NCBI GenBank assembly: GCA_001899805.1 | Contig: MKWP01000002.1 | Span: 248,001 to 312,000, forward strand | DNA: 64,000 nt | Origin: Lysobacterales bacterium 66-474 | GTDB taxonomy: Bacteria > Pseudomonadota > Gammaproteobacteria > Xanthomonadales > Rhodanobacteraceae | Direction: 5' to 3' | In this document: positions 1 through 8,059 of the stretch, piece after piece | Position numbering within the stretch: position 1 is the stretch's first letter | Layout: every line of letters begins with the position of its first letter | Notes under the pieces: generated by a model | What the model was told of the DNA's origin: nothing | What the model saw: the letters and a program-made list of their open reading frames with translations, nothing else | The model's database searches: none | Position numbers and translations under genes: made by a program

Positions 1-105
1 GAGATACCACTTTGCACTATGCGGCGGTTTGCGCCGAATACAAGGGACGAATGTGGGAAGCCGGTGAGGTGTTACGCTGCACGTAACTTTTCTGACAGCG
101 TTGCC

Positions 106-507
106 ATGAAGAATCTGATCTCCGCACCGGTTTCCTACGGCGAATTGATCGACAAGGTCACCATCCTCGAAATCAAGTCGGAACGCATCGCCGATGCGGC
201 CAAGCTGGCCAACGTGCGCGACGAGTTGCAGATATTGAACCGCTTGTGGGACATGGATGCGCACTCGCGCACCGATATTTCCGCCGAGCGCGCCGAGCTG
301 AAGCGCATCAACGAAGCGCTGTGGGAGATCGAGGATGAAATCCGCGTGAAGGAACGCGGCCAGGCTTTCGACGCGCGTTTCATCGAACTGGCGCGCGCGG
401 TCTACCACACCAACGACAAACGCGCGGCGGTCAAGCGCGCGATCAACCTGAAGCTGGGTTCGCGGCTGGTGGAGGAGAAGTCGTACCAGGACTACGGTGC
501 GGCCTGA
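106..507 (+). CDS. DUF6165 family protein
   Basis: A 133-residue cytoplasmic protein of unknown function that resembles the DUF6165 family. The family is often found beside lipopolysaccharide-core glycosyltransferase genes, as here. It is rich in charged helices (alternating E/K/R, residues about 15-100) and has no signal peptide or membrane segment. I chose the ATG at 106 because the family begins right at MKNLISAPVSYGELIDK; an in-frame ATG at 19 would add an unconserved tail. Its 3' end overlaps the convergent glycosyltransferase gene by 16 bp. A small stem GTTACG/CGTAAC lies just upstream at about 71-87. The link to LPS synthesis is inferred from neighbours only. Confidence 0.75.
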   Translation: MKNLISAPVSYGELIDKVTILEIKSERIADAAKLANVRDELQILNRLWDMDAHSRTDISAERAELKRINEALWEIEDEIRVKERGQAFDARFIELARAVYHTNDKRAAVKRAINLKLGSRLVEEKSYQDYGAA

Positions 508-1538
508 ATCGCGGCGTCGAGTCTTTCGATCACGTCATCGACGGTCACCAGGTCCATCACGCCGGGGTATTCGATTTTCGTTCCCCACAGGATGGCTGCC
601 GCCGGCTTGTGCAGGTACTTGCGCGCGGCGTCGTCGTAACGATCCACGCACCAACGACGATCGGAGTACGGGCCGGAACGCGCCGGATTGCTGGCGGCAT
701 GCAGGCCCAGCACGCGCGCGCCCACGGCGTTGGCCATGTGCATGGGACCGGCGTCCGGCGTCAGCACGATCGACGCGCGTTGGTACAACGCCAGCGCACG
801 CTTCAGGGTGTCCTTGCCGATCAGGTCCAGTGGCCGTGTTTGCATCTTCGCCATGATGGCGTCACCCAACCCGCGTTCCTCGGGCGACGGCCCGCCGGTC
901 AGCACCACGCGCATCCGCAGGCTCGCAGCCGCATGGTCGGCGACAGTGGCGTAGCGTTCCGCGCGCCAGTTGCGCAGCGCGTGGCTGGAAGCGGGCGACA
1001 GCAACAGCGTCGGCTGCCCGTCGTCGGGCCACTGCTGCAGCGCCCACGCGCGCGCCTCGTCGGGAATCGGAATGTCCCAACGCACCCGGGTTTGTTTCAG
1101 GCCCAACGGTTCGACGAAGCTGCCCATCGCATCCAGCACGTGTTCGCCGCTGCGCGCCGGGATCCGTTCGCGCACGAACAGGCCGTGCAGGTCTTTCGAG
1201 CGCGCGCGGTCGTAGCCGATGCGGCGCCTCGCATGCACGGCGAGGCTCAGCAGGTTGGACCGCAATGCGACCTGCATGTGCAGCAACGCGTCGAATCGAC
1301 GTGGATGCAGCGCGTGATGGACCGCGCGGTAGCCCTCGATGCCGGCGCGCTTGTCGAACAGCACGAATTCGACGCCGGCGACGTCGCCGACCAGCTTGTG
1401 TTCGAATTTGCCGATGATCCACGTCAACCGCGCCTGCGGCCACGCGTCTTGCAGCGTGTGCACCAGCGGCAGCACGTGGGTGACGTCGCCCAGCGCGGAG
1501 GTGCGCAGCAGGCACAGCGATTCGAGGGGGTTCGTCAT
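492..1538 (-). CDS. Glycosyltransferase family 9 (heptosyltransferase-like)
   Basis: A 348-residue enzyme of the ADP-heptose:LPS heptosyltransferase type (GT9; WaaC/WaaF/WaaQ relatives), which adds sugars to the LPS inner core on the cytoplasmic face of the inner membrane. The N-terminus (SLCLLRTSALGDVTHVLPLV, residues 7-26) is the typical GT9 'R-x-S-A-L-G-D' acceptor-domain start. The C-terminal nucleotide-sugar domain carries the LTPDAGPMHMANAVG motif. Length fits the family. The start is the ATG at 1538; the frame stays open far upstream but that part is antisense to the Kdo kinase gene. It is divergent from kdkA with 21 bp between the starts and convergent with the DUF6165 gene. Which core heptose it transfers cannot be told. 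Confidence 0.85.
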   Translation of the reverse strand: MTNPLESLCLLRTSALGDVTHVLPLVHTLQDAWPQARLTWIIGKFEHKLVGDVAGVEFVLFDKRAGIEGYRAVHHALHPRRFDALLHMQVALRSNLLSLAVHARRRIGYDRARSKDLHGLFVRERIPARSGEHVLDAMGSFVEPLGLKQTRVRWDIPIPDEARAWALQQWPDDGQPTLLLSPASSHALRNWRAERYATVADHAAASLRMRVVLTGGPSPEERGLGDAIMAKMQTRPLDLIGKDTLKRALALYQRASIVLTPDAGPMHMANAVGARVLGLHAASNPARSGPYSDRRWCVDRYDDAARKYLHKPAAAILWGTKIEYPGVMDLVTVDDVIERLDAAIQAAP

Positions 1539-1559
1539 CGGACTTGCTAGACTTCGGGG

Positions 1560-2330
1560 GTGAACACGCCGACGCCATCCGGCGATGACCGCCAGCCAGC
1601 CGACCCGCGCATTGTCGCATCCGGGGGCGGCGCGATGGTGTTCGACGCGAACCTTGCCGAAGCGCCGACCCGCGACTGGTTCGACCCGGCGTGGTGGCAA
1701 TCGCGGGAGCGGATGCGCGCGGGCGGCGGCGGGCGTGGTGGAGTCGCGTTCCTGGATACGCCGGTCGGTCCGTGCGTATTGCGCCATTACCGGCGCGGCG
1801 GCTGGATGGCGCCGCTGCTGGGCGATCGCTACGTGTGGAACGGTCGCAACCGCAGCCGGGGGTTCGCCGAGTTCGTGCTGCTGGCGGAACTGGCGCGGCG
1901 CGGGCTGCCGGTGCCCGTGCCGGTGGCGGCGCGTTACCTGAGGCGCGGTCCGTACTACACGGCGGACCTGATCACGCGCACCATCGAGGACGCGCAAACC
2001 TTGACCGAAATCATCGCCGCGCGTCAATTCGATGCCAAGCTCGCGGAACGGGTCGGCGCGCTGGTTGCGCGGTTCCACGTCGCGGGCGTGGACCACGCCG
2101 ATTTGAACGCCCACAATATCCTCGTCGCCGGAGACGGTTTGTGGCTGATCGATTTCGATCGTGGCGAAGTGCGCGTGACCGGCACGGCCTGGAAACTCGC
2201 CAACCTCGCGCGCCTCAAGCGGTCGCTGCTGAAGGTCGGCGCCTGCGAGGGTGACGAGGCGATGCTGGACCGTGAAATCTGGGCACCCTTGATGCGTGGC
2301 TACGAACGCGGGTTTGGAAGCGGACCATGA
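1560..2330 (+). CDS. kdkA: 3-deoxy-D-manno-octulosonic acid (Kdo) kinase
   Basis: A 256-residue eukaryotic-kinase-like LPS kinase of the KdkA/WaaP family, predicted to phosphorylate the Kdo residue of lipid A-Kdo with ATP at the inner membrane. The catalytic loop DHADLNAHNIL has Asp181 and Asn186, and the metal-binding LIDFDRG has Asp198. The family signature LRHYRRGG lies near residue 75 and RSRGFAEF near residue 100. The GTG at 1560 gives full N-terminal similarity; ATG 1635 is a shorter alternative that would leave a more usual 96-bp divergent promoter region. The stop overlaps the next gene's start (ATGA), so the MBL-fold gene is probably co-translated. Confidence 0.88.
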   Translation: MNTPTPSGDDRQPADPRIVASGGGAMVFDANLAEAPTRDWFDPAWWQSRERMRAGGGGRGGVAFLDTPVGPCVLRHYRRGGWMAPLLGDRYVWNGRNRSRGFAEFVLLAELARRGLPVPVPVAARYLRRGPYYTADLITRTIEDAQTLTEIIAARQFDAKLAERVGALVARFHVAGVDHADLNAHNILVAGDGLWLIDFDRGEVRVTGTAWKLANLARLKRSLLKVGACEGDEAMLDREIWAPLMRGYERGFGSGP

Positions 2331-3142
2331 TGAAGCAAACCGCCCATGCCGTTGCCGGTCACGGTCGGGATCGTGATCGCGGGTCGACCTGGTCGCTGCA
2401 CGTGCTGGGTGCGGGTTCGGCCAGCGCGCTCGAACTGGGCGCATCCAGCGCGGTGCTGGAGCGCGACGGCCAACCCGTGCTGCTGATCGATTGCGGCCCC
2501 GGCACGCTGGAGCAATACCAGCGCCGTTACGGCGCGCTGCCGCGGGCGGTGTTCATCACCCACGCGCACATGGATCACGTGGCCGGGCTGGAACGCCTGT
2601 TCTGCGCCGCATGGTTCGATGCCGACCGGCGCGGAAGCACCCGGCTGTTCGTGCACGCGAACCTGGTGCCGATCCTGCAGGCGCGGGTCGCGGATTATCC
2701 GAATGCCATTGCGGAGGGCGGCGCGAATTTTTGGGAGGCGTTCAGTCTGGTCGCGCTGTCGCGCGGATTCTGGCTGGACGATTGGTGGTTCGACGTGTTC
2801 GCGACCCGCCATCACGCGGCCGGTACGTCGTTCGGGGTGGCGTTGCGCGGCTGTTTCGCGTGGACCGGCGACACCCGGCCGATTCCCGAGGTGCTGTCCG
2901 GCTTCGCCGACGAACACATCCTGATCGCCCACGATTGCGGGCTGGTCGGCAATCCCTCGCACAGCGGCGTCGACGATCTCGAACGCGAATATCCCGACGA
3001 GCTGCGCGCGATGTTGTTGCTGTATCACTACGGCAGCGTGGGCGACGCCGAGGCGATGCGCGCACGCGGCTTCAAGGTTGCGTCGCCGGGCGGCCGCTAT
3101 CCCCTGCATGCGCCGGCGCCGGTGCGTGCAGAGGCCGGTTGA
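2327..3142 (+). CDS. MBL-fold metallo-hydrolase
   Basis: A 271-residue cytoplasmic metallo-beta-lactamase-fold hydrolase. The metal-binding motif is THAHMDHVAG (His79, His81, Asp83, His84), followed by FATRHHAAGTSFG, the metal-bridging Asp in FAWTGDTRP (about residue 188) and a late His in LLLYHYGS. The layout is closest to RNase Z/arylsulfatase-like and phosphodiesterase-type MBL proteins, but I cannot name a substrate. The ATG overlaps the kdkA stop by 4 bp and moaA starts 13 bp after its end, so it sits in one rightward transcription unit between LPS and molybdopterin genes. Confidence 0.75.
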   Translation: MMKQTAHAVAGHGRDRDRGSTWSLHVLGAGSASALELGASSAVLERDGQPVLLIDCGPGTLEQYQRRYGALPRAVFITHAHMDHVAGLERLFCAAWFDADRRGSTRLFVHANLVPILQARVADYPNAIAEGGANFWEAFSLVALSRGFWLDDWWFDVFATRHHAAGTSFGVALRGCFAWTGDTRPIPEVLSGFADEHILIAHDCGLVGNPSHSGVDDLEREYPDELRAMLLLYHYGSVGDAEAMRARGFKVASPGGRYPLHAPAPVRAEAG

Positions 3143-3155
3143 TGAGGCACGCTCG

Positions 3156-4202
3156 ATGAAACCTCACGCGCCACTGGGGTTGCAACAAACCGCGGCACCG
3201 CCGGATGCGCTGGGGCGGGTGCTGGGCGACCTGCGGATCTCGGTGATCGACCGTTGCAACTTCCGGTGCCCGTATTGCATGCCGGAAGAGGCGTACCCCG
3301 CCGACCACGCTTTCCTGCGCGCGCGGGACCGCCTGGATTTCGACGAAATCGAGCGCATCGCACGCGTGTTCGTGTCGCTGGGCGTGAAGAAACTGCGCCT
3401 GACCGGCGGCGAGCCGCTGCTGCGGCGCGACCTGCCCGGACTGGTGGCCGAGCTTGCGGCGATCGAAGGCGTCGAGGATCTCGCGCTCACCACCAACGGC
3501 GCGCTGTTGCCGAAGCTGGCCCAGCCATTGCGTGATGCGGGTTTGCAGCGCATCACCCTGAGCATGGACAGCGTCGATCCCGCGATCTTCCGACGCATGT
3601 CCGGCGGGCGCGGCGAAGTCGCGGACGTCGAGGCCGCCATTGCCGCGGCCGAGCGCGCCGGCTTCGGGCCGCTGAAAATCAACTGCGTGGTGATGCGTGG
3701 CGTCAACGACGATGGCGTGTTGGACCTGGTCACGCGTTTCCGCGGTACCGGCCATGTACTGCGCTTCATCGAATACATGGACGTCGGCACCGTCAATGGG
3801 TGGCGTGGCGACCGGGTGGTGCCGGGCGTCGAGCTGGTCCGTCGCATCGACGCGCGCTGGCCGCTGCAGGCGTTGCCACGCAGCGCCACGTCCACTTCGC
3901 GGCGCTGGCGGTTCCGCGATGGCGCGGGCGAGGTCGGCTTCATCAACTCGGTCACCGAGCCGTTCTGCGGCGGGTGCACCCGCGCGCGTTTGTCGGCGGA
4001 TGGCAAGTTGTATACCTGCCTGTTCGCGCACGCGGGACACGACCTGCGTGCATTGCTGCGTGCGGGCGAGTCCGACGAAGCGCTGCGCGCAACCGTCGCC
4101 GGCATCTGGAGTCATCGCGGCGACCGCTACAGCGAACGCCGCGCCGAGTTGCGTGCGGCGGGGGTGCTGGAGCATGTGGAAATGTACAGAATTGGTGGGT
4201 GA
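3156..4202 (+). CDS. moaA: GTP 3',8-cyclase MoaA
   Basis: A 348-residue radical-SAM enzyme that, with MoaC, turns GTP into cyclic pyranopterin monophosphate, the first step of molybdenum cofactor synthesis. The N-terminal SAM cluster is C34-x3-C38-x2-C41 ([12 protein letters not shown]). The GTP-binding C-terminal cluster is C271-x2-C274-x13-C288 ([19 protein letters not shown]). The protein ends in the Gly-Gly tail that MoaA needs for activity. The start is ATG 3156; an open upstream frame overlaps the preceding gene and lacks conservation. Only 13 bp separate it from the MBL-fold gene, leaving no room for a Moco riboswitch. Confidence 0.97.
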   Translation: MKPHAPLGLQQTAAPPDALGRVLGDLRISVIDRCNFRCPYCMPEEAYPADHAFLRARDRLDFDEIERIARVFVSLGVKKLRLTGGEPLLRRDLPGLVAELAAIEGVEDLALTTNGALLPKLAQPLRDAGLQRITLSMDSVDPAIFRRMSGGRGEVADVEAAIAAAERAGFGPLKINCVVMRGVNDDGVLDLVTRFRGTGHVLRFIEYMDVGTVNGWRGDRVVPGVELVRRIDARWPLQALPRSATSTSRRWRFRDGAGEVGFINSVTEPFCGGCTRARLSADGKLYTCLFAHAGHDLRALLRAGESDEALRATVAGIWSHRGDRYSERRAELRAAGVLEHVEMYRIGG

Positions 4203-4213
4203 GGGCGCGCGTC

Positions 4214-4343
4214 CAGCCGATGCCGGTGGCATCGGCTGCGCGTACGACGTGGCGCGCATGGAGCGCGACCGAACGCCGGAGGCGGCCCGAAGGGTGAGCG
4301 CCATGGATGGCGCGAGTAGCGCCCGCGACGTGATGTCGCGGGC
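4214..4343. repeat. Cluster of REP-like palindromes between moaA and moaC
   Basis: The 211-bp gap between moaA and moaC contains three hairpins in a row. One at 4214-4238 has an 11-bp perfect stem with loop GGT. One at 4298-4313 has the core CCATGGATGG (stem GCGCCA/TGGCGC). One at 4321-4343 has a 9-bp perfect stem, GCCCGCGAC/GTCGCGGGC. There is no poly-T run, so this does not look like an intrinsic terminator. The tandem stems and the recurrence of the CCATGGATGG core at 19327 suggest an interspersed REP-type repeat. They could act as mRNA stabilisers or attenuators inside the moa unit; this is inference. Confidence 0.6.
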
Positions 4344-4413
4344 CGGAGCGACTTGGCGAACACAGGGATGTGTGAGCCTAGTCGCCGGGTCCAGTAAACA
4401 AGTGACGCATACG

Positions 4414-4917
4414 ATGGCTGCCAAACGACAACTTTCCCACATCGATCCCTCCAACCGTCCGCGCATGGTCGATGTCGGCGCCAAGGTCGTCACCGCGCGC
4501 GTTGCGGTGGCGCAAGCCATCGTGCGGTTCCCGGCCGACGTTGCGAAAACCCTGCGTGAAGGCGGACTGCGTTCGCCCAAGGGGCCGGTGCTCGACACCG
4601 CCGTGATTGCCGGCACCATGGCTGCCAAGCGCACCCACGAGTTGATCCCGTTCTGTCATCCGCTCGCGATCGAGCGCTGCAAGCTCGAAGCCGGGTTCGT
4701 GTCGGACACCGAATTGGCGATCCGCTGCGAAGTCGCGATCACCCACAAGACGGGCGTCGAGATGGAGGCGCTGACCGGCGCCAGCGTCGCGGCCTTGACC
4801 GTGTACGACATGTGCAAGGCGCTGTCGCACGAGATCGTGATCGAGAGCGTGCGGCTGCTGGAAAAATCCGGTGGCAAGCGCAACGTGCGCGCCGGCAAGT
4901 TGCGGGCGAAGGCATGA
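4414..4917 (+). CDS. moaC: Cyclic pyranopterin monophosphate synthase MoaC
   Basis: A 167-residue enzyme that rearranges the MoaA product 3',8-cH2GTP into cyclic pyranopterin monophosphate. The conserved blocks are IPFCHPL (His82), [13 protein letters not shown] (about 112-124) and TVYDMCKA (Asp132, Lys135), matching the catalytic residues known from E. coli MoaC. Length is normal (about 160). The start ATG 4414 gives the usual [15 protein letters not shown] N-terminus. It is separated from moaA by a palindrome-rich gap but overlaps moaD by 4 bp (ATGA). Confidence 0.96.
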   Translation: MAAKRQLSHIDPSNRPRMVDVGAKVVTARVAVAQAIVRFPADVAKTLREGGLRSPKGPVLDTAVIAGTMAAKRTHELIPFCHPLAIERCKLEAGFVSDTELAIRCEVAITHKTGVEMEALTGASVAALTVYDMCKALSHEIVIESVRLLEKSGGKRNVRAGKLRAKA

Positions 4918-5153
4918 ATTACCGCCTGCTCTATTTTGCTTCGTTGTGCGACAGTGCCGGTCGCGCGGAGGAAATGGTCGCCAGCGATGCGCAGGATGTG
5001 CGCGCGCTGTACGCCGAACTTGCGGCGCGACACGGTTTCACGTTCACGCCCGAACGCTTGCGCGTTGCCGTGAACGGGGAGTTCACCGATTGGAACCGAC
5101 ACCTCGCCGACCATGACGAGGTGGTGTTCCTGCCGCCGGTGTCGGGGGGCTGA
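4914..5153 (+). CDS. moaD: Molybdopterin synthase sulfur-carrier subunit MoaD
   Basis: A 79-residue ubiquitin-like protein ending in PPVSGG. The C-terminal Gly-Gly is adenylated and thiocarboxylated, and then donates sulfur to cyclic pyranopterin monophosphate in the MoaD-MoaE complex. It has the usual small beta-grasp size. The start ATG overlaps the moaC stop, and moaE begins one base after its own stop. No moeB-like activating enzyme is in the window. Confidence 0.93.
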   Translation: MNYRLLYFASLCDSAGRAEEMVASDAQDVRALYAELAARHGFTFTPERLRVAVNGEFTDWNRHLADHDEVVFLPPVSGG

Positions 5154-5154
5154 C

Positions 5155-5571
5155 GTGTTCGCGATCAGCGACAAGCCCATCGACGCAGCGCGGTTGCAAG
5201 GGGAGCTGGAAGGCCGCGGTGTGGGCGCCGTGGTCTGCTTCGAAGGTCGTGTGCGCGACCACAACGACGGGCGTGCGGTGAATGGCCTGTCGTACCAGGC
5301 GTATGTCGAACTGGCCGAAGCCGAAGGGCGCAAGATCGTCGAGGAGGCACGCGCGCGATTCGCGGTCGAACGTATCGTGTGCGTTCATCGCGTGGGCGAT
5401 CTCGCGCTCGGCGAGATCGCGGTATGGGCCGGCGTGTCCGCGGGCCACCGCGCAGCCGCGTTCGACGCCTGCCGCTATGTCGTCGACGAAGTCAAGGCGC
5501 GCGTGCCGATCTGGAAACGCGAGCATTATGCCGAGGGCGTTTCGGAGTGGCTTCACCCTGGCGCCGAGTAG
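5155..5571 (+). CDS. moaE: Molybdopterin synthase catalytic subunit MoaE
   Basis: A 138-residue large subunit of molybdopterin synthase. The family motifs are FEGRVRDHN, a central RIVCVHRVGDLALGEIAVW segment and the C-terminal DEVKARVPIWKREHY block, where the KxxxPIWKxE lysines form the active site that receives the MoaD tail. I prefer the GTG at 5155, just after moaD, over the in-frame ATG 5113 inside moaD because the former matches the family N-terminus (VFAISDKPID). It is the last gene of the moa unit and is followed by the oppositely oriented SRP RNA gene. Confidence 0.94.
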   Translation: MFAISDKPIDAARLQGELEGRGVGAVVCFEGRVRDHNDGRAVNGLSYQAYVELAEAEGRKIVEEARARFAVERIVCVHRVGDLALGEIAVWAGVSAGHRAAAFDACRYVVDEVKARVPIWKREHYAEGVSEWLHPGAE

Positions 5572-5575
5572 GCGG

Positions 5576-5683
5576 CGGCCCCGCCAGCGGATCTCCGGCG
5601 CACGCGTCAATCAATACCGTTGCTGCCTTCCGGCCCTGGCGGGATTTTCGATCTAGCGTCGCGGAGGCACCAACGGGGCCACC
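5576..5683 (-). ncRNA. ffs: Signal recognition particle 4.5S RNA
   Basis: Read on the minus strand this is a small bacterial SRP RNA of about 108 nt. The apical Ffh-binding region GGCCGGAAGGCAGCAACGG and the strand GACGCGTGCGCCGG closely match E. coli 4.5S RNA. The ends GGTGGCCCCG and CGGGGCCGCC pair to form the long hairpin base. It binds Ffh to target nascent inner-membrane and secreted proteins. The exact ends are estimated from base pairing. Its 3' end lies only a few bases from the convergent moaE stop. Confidence 0.93.
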
Positions 5684-5693
5684 ATGAACTGTG

Positions 5694-5716
5694 AAACTGG
5701 CGGAGAGGGTGGGATT
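5694..5716 (-). pseudogene. Partial duplicate of the tRNA-Ser 3' end
   Basis: This 23-bp stretch repeats 5848-5870, the 3' end of the neighbouring tRNA-Ser gene plus a few flanking bases, with a single mismatch (T for C). Only the CCA end, acceptor strand and the edge of the T arm are present; the rest of the tRNA is missing. Such 3'-end copies are what site-specific integration into a tRNA gene leaves behind, but only 131 bp lie between the two copies and they contain no gene, so any element has been lost. Confidence 0.6.
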
Positions 5717-5851
5717 GTTCGCATCATCCCTGATGCTCACCCCTCGCTACGCTCGGGGCCAACCTGCGGTTGTCCAAGTTCGTTCCTGACGAATTTGTCG
5801 AACCAGCGGGTCCTCACCCGCCACCCACCATTTCCTGATTTTCCTGAAAAC

Positions 5852-5944
5852 TGGCGGAGAGGGCGGGATTCGAACCCGCGAAGCGGGGTTTAGCCGCTTA
5901 CACACTTTCCAGGCGTGCTCCTTCGACCGCTCGGACACCTCTCC
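5852..5944 (-). tRNA. tRNA-Ser (anticodon GGA)
   Basis: A 93-nt class II tRNA on the minus strand including an encoded CCA. The acceptor GGAGAGG pairs with CCTCTCC near the 3' end. The anticodon loop CTGGAAA holds GGA, which reads UCC/UCU serine codons. A long variable arm (about GCGGCTAAACCCCGCTTCGC) is typical for serine, and the T loop is GTTCGAATC. A candidate promoter lies directly upstream at 5974-6002. Confidence 0.95.
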
Positions 5945-5973
5945 TGACTGCGTTTGTACGCAGCGGACTGCGC

Positions 5974-6002
5974 AGGATAACGGGCATGGAGAATGGGCAC
6001 AA
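5974..6002 (-). promoter_or_regulatory. Candidate sigma-70 promoter for tRNA-Ser
   Basis: On the minus strand, -35 TTGTGC (5997-6002) and -10 TATCCT (5974-5979) are separated by exactly 17 bp. Transcription would begin about 20-25 nt before the tRNA 5' end. The match is moderate (TTGTGC against TTGACA, TATCCT against TATAAT), but the spacing and place are right. Confidence 0.5.
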
Positions 6003-6076
6003 GACGAACCATCTCGTGTGCTTGGTCTGACCGCTCTGACTTGGCACAATGGGTAGCCGCCCCCAGATCAATCACC

Positions 6077-7735
6077 ATGAGCTATCAGGTTCTTGCCCGC
6101 AAATGGCGCCCGAAGCAGTTCGGCGAACTGGTCGGACAGGAACACGTGGTCAAGGCGCTGACCCACGCGCTGGATTCCGGGCGCGTGCACCATGCCTACC
6201 TGTTCACCGGCACGCGCGGGGTCGGCAAGACCACCATCGCGCGCATCTTCGCCAAGTCGCTGAACTGCGAGCGCGGCATGTCGGCGCATCCGTGCGGCGA
6301 GTGCGCGATCTGCACCGCAGTCGATGCCGGCCGTTTCGTCGACCTCATCGAGATCGACGCCGCCAGCAATACCGGTGTCGATGACGTGCGCGAGGTGATC
6401 GAAAGCGCGCAATATGCGCCGGCGCGCGGGCGCTACAAGGTGTACCTCGTGGACGAGGTGCACATGCTCTCGAAAAGTGCCTTCAACGCGTTGCTGAAGA
6501 CGCTGGAAGAGCCCCCGGAACACGTCAAGTTCCTGCTCGCCACCACCGATCCGCAGAAATTGCCGGTGACGGTGCTGTCACGCTGCCTGAAGTTCGGCTT
6601 GAAGCGGTTGCTGCCCGGGCAGATTGCCGGGCAGATGAAGATGATCCTCGGCAAGGAAGGTGTTGCGTTCGACGATGCGGCCATCGCGGAGCTTGCGCGT
6701 GGCGCCGACGGTTCGTTGCGCGACGGCCTGTCGCTGCTCGACCAGGCCATCGCGCACGGTGGCGGGACGCTGCGCGCGGACGACGTGCGTGCGATGCTGG
6801 GCACCATCGCGGACAACGACGTCGGTGCGCTGCTGCGTGCGTTGGCCGCTGGCGATGGCAAGGCCTTGATGGACGAATCCGATCGCATCGCGGGCTTGTC
6901 ACCGGACTTTGCGGTGGTGCTGGAACAGCTTGCCAACGCGTTGCACCGCATCCAGCTTCGGCAACTGGTGCCGGGCTTTGCCGGCGACGAGCCCGAACGC
7001 GGGGTGCTCGACGAGCTGGCCGGCAAGGTTCACCCGGAAGACGTGCAGGTGTGGTACCAGTTTGCGCTGCACGGTCGCCGCGACCTGCCGCTGGCGCCCG
7101 ATGTGCGTTCCGGTTTCGAGATGACGCTGCTGAGGATGCTGGCGTTTCGCAACGACGATGGGAATGGGGATGCCGCGGCGGCGCCCGTGCGTGTCGCGGC
7201 GGGCCACGCCACCGTGTCGGCGCCTTCCGCGGCTTCGGCTGTGTCCGCGCCACGCACGGGCGTTGCACCCGCGCCAGCGCGCGAAGCGGCTTCGCCGCAG
7301 GCATCCGCCGCGACGTCGAAGCCGACTGTCGCGCCACGCATCGACGGCATCGCCGACTGGGAAGCGTGGATCCAGTCGGCTGGCCTGGGCGGCCCGGTCG
7401 GGCTGCTCGCGCAGCACGCGTTGCCGAAATCGCTCGAAGGCGACGTGCTGACGCTGGCACTGAAACCCGAACACGAAATTCTCTGCAGCGATGCGCTGTG
7501 CAGGCAGTTGCAGGACAAGTTGGGCGGGGTGGCCGGCCGCCGGTTGCGCGTGCGCATCGTGCACGAGGCGGTGGCGGAGACGCCCGCGATGCGCGCCGCC
7601 AAGGTGCGTTCCGACGCGCAGGCCGCAGCCGAACGCGCGCTTGCCGAAGATCCGATCATCCAGGACATGCAACGCCAGTTCGGCGCCGAAATCATCCCCG
7701 AAAGCATTCGACCGACCCGTGGTGGACAGGCATGA
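6077..7735 (+). CDS. dnaX: DNA polymerase III subunit tau (gamma/tau)
   Basis: A 552-residue AAA+ clamp-loader ATPase. The Walker A motif is GTRGVGKT (45-52), the zinc module is C64...C73-x2-C76-x2-C79, Walker B is VYLVDEVH (Asp126, Glu127) and sensor 1 is SRC (168-170). After the collar domain an Ala/Pro-rich linker (about 355-415) leads to the C-terminal polymerase/helicase-binding region (about 420-552). The ATG at 6077 starts the universal MSYQVLARKWRP. I found no A-rich slippery heptamer of the E. coli dnaX type, so a separate gamma form is not evident. The stop overlaps ybaB by 4 bp. Confidence 0.97.
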   Translation: MSYQVLARKWRPKQFGELVGQEHVVKALTHALDSGRVHHAYLFTGTRGVGKTTIARIFAKSLNCERGMSAHPCGECAICTAVDAGRFVDLIEIDAASNTGVDDVREVIESAQYAPARGRYKVYLVDEVHMLSKSAFNALLKTLEEPPEHVKFLLATTDPQKLPVTVLSRCLKFGLKRLLPGQIAGQMKMILGKEGVAFDDAAIAELARGADGSLRDGLSLLDQAIAHGGGTLRADDVRAMLGTIADNDVGALLRALAAGDGKALMDESDRIAGLSPDFAVVLEQLANALHRIQLRQLVPGFAGDEPERGVLDELAGKVHPEDVQVWYQFALHGRRDLPLAPDVRSGFEMTLLRMLAFRNDDGNGDAAAAPVRVAAGHATVSAPSAASAVSAPRTGVAPAPAREAASPQASAATSKPTVAPRIDGIADWEAWIQSAGLGGPVGLLAQHALPKSLEGDVLTLALKPEHEILCSDALCRQLQDKLGGVAGRRLRVRIVHEAVAETPAMRAAKVRSDAQAAAERALAEDPIIQDMQRQFGAEIIPESIRPTRGGQA

Positions 7736-8055
7736 AAGGACAGTTGGGACAGTTGATGGAGCAGGCGCAGCGCATGCAGGAAGAGCTGAAGCGCGCGCAG
7801 GAGGAGATCGCGAAGCTGGAGGTCACCGGCAGCGCCGGCGGCGGCATGGTCGAAATCACCATGACCGGCCGGCATGAGGTGCGCCGCGTGCGGGTCGACC
7901 GCAAACTGATGGCGGACGACCCCGAGATGGCCGAGGATATGCTGGCGGCCGCCATCAACGATGCCGTCAACAAGGTTGCGGAGGCCAGCCAGCAGAAACT
8001 CGGTGGCGTCGGTTCGGGGATGAACCTGCCGCCGGGTTTCAAGCTCCCGTTTTGA
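7732..8055 (+). CDS. ybaB: YbaB/EbfC family nucleoid-associated protein
   Basis: A 107-residue small DNA-binding protein. It has an N-terminal amphipathic helix ([20 protein letters not shown]), the central [18 protein letters not shown] beta strands and a C-terminal helical region ending in [11 protein letters not shown], all typical of the YbaB/EbfC fold. The dnaX-ybaB-recR order is one of the most widespread bacterial gene orders, so a role linked to replication or recombination is generally assumed. The start overlaps the dnaX stop (ATGA), and recR follows 4 bp after its end. Confidence 0.95.
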   Translation: MKGQLGQLMEQAQRMQEELKRAQEEIAKLEVTGSAGGGMVEITMTGRHEVRRVRVDRKLMADDPEMAEDMLAAAINDAVNKVAEASQQKLGGVGSGMNLPPGFKLPF

Positions 8056-8059
8056 TCGC

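Noticed and set aside
1539..2444. The glycosyltransferase frame stays open on the minus strand up to 2444
   Set aside because: The extra part is antisense to kdkA, has no conserved motif, and the family N-terminus starts at 1538.
3143..3155. Moco riboswitch upstream of moaA
   Set aside because: Only 13 bp separate moaA from the previous gene.
6077..7735. Programmed frameshift in dnaX
   Set aside because: No A-rich slippery heptamer followed by a stem is visible in the gene.
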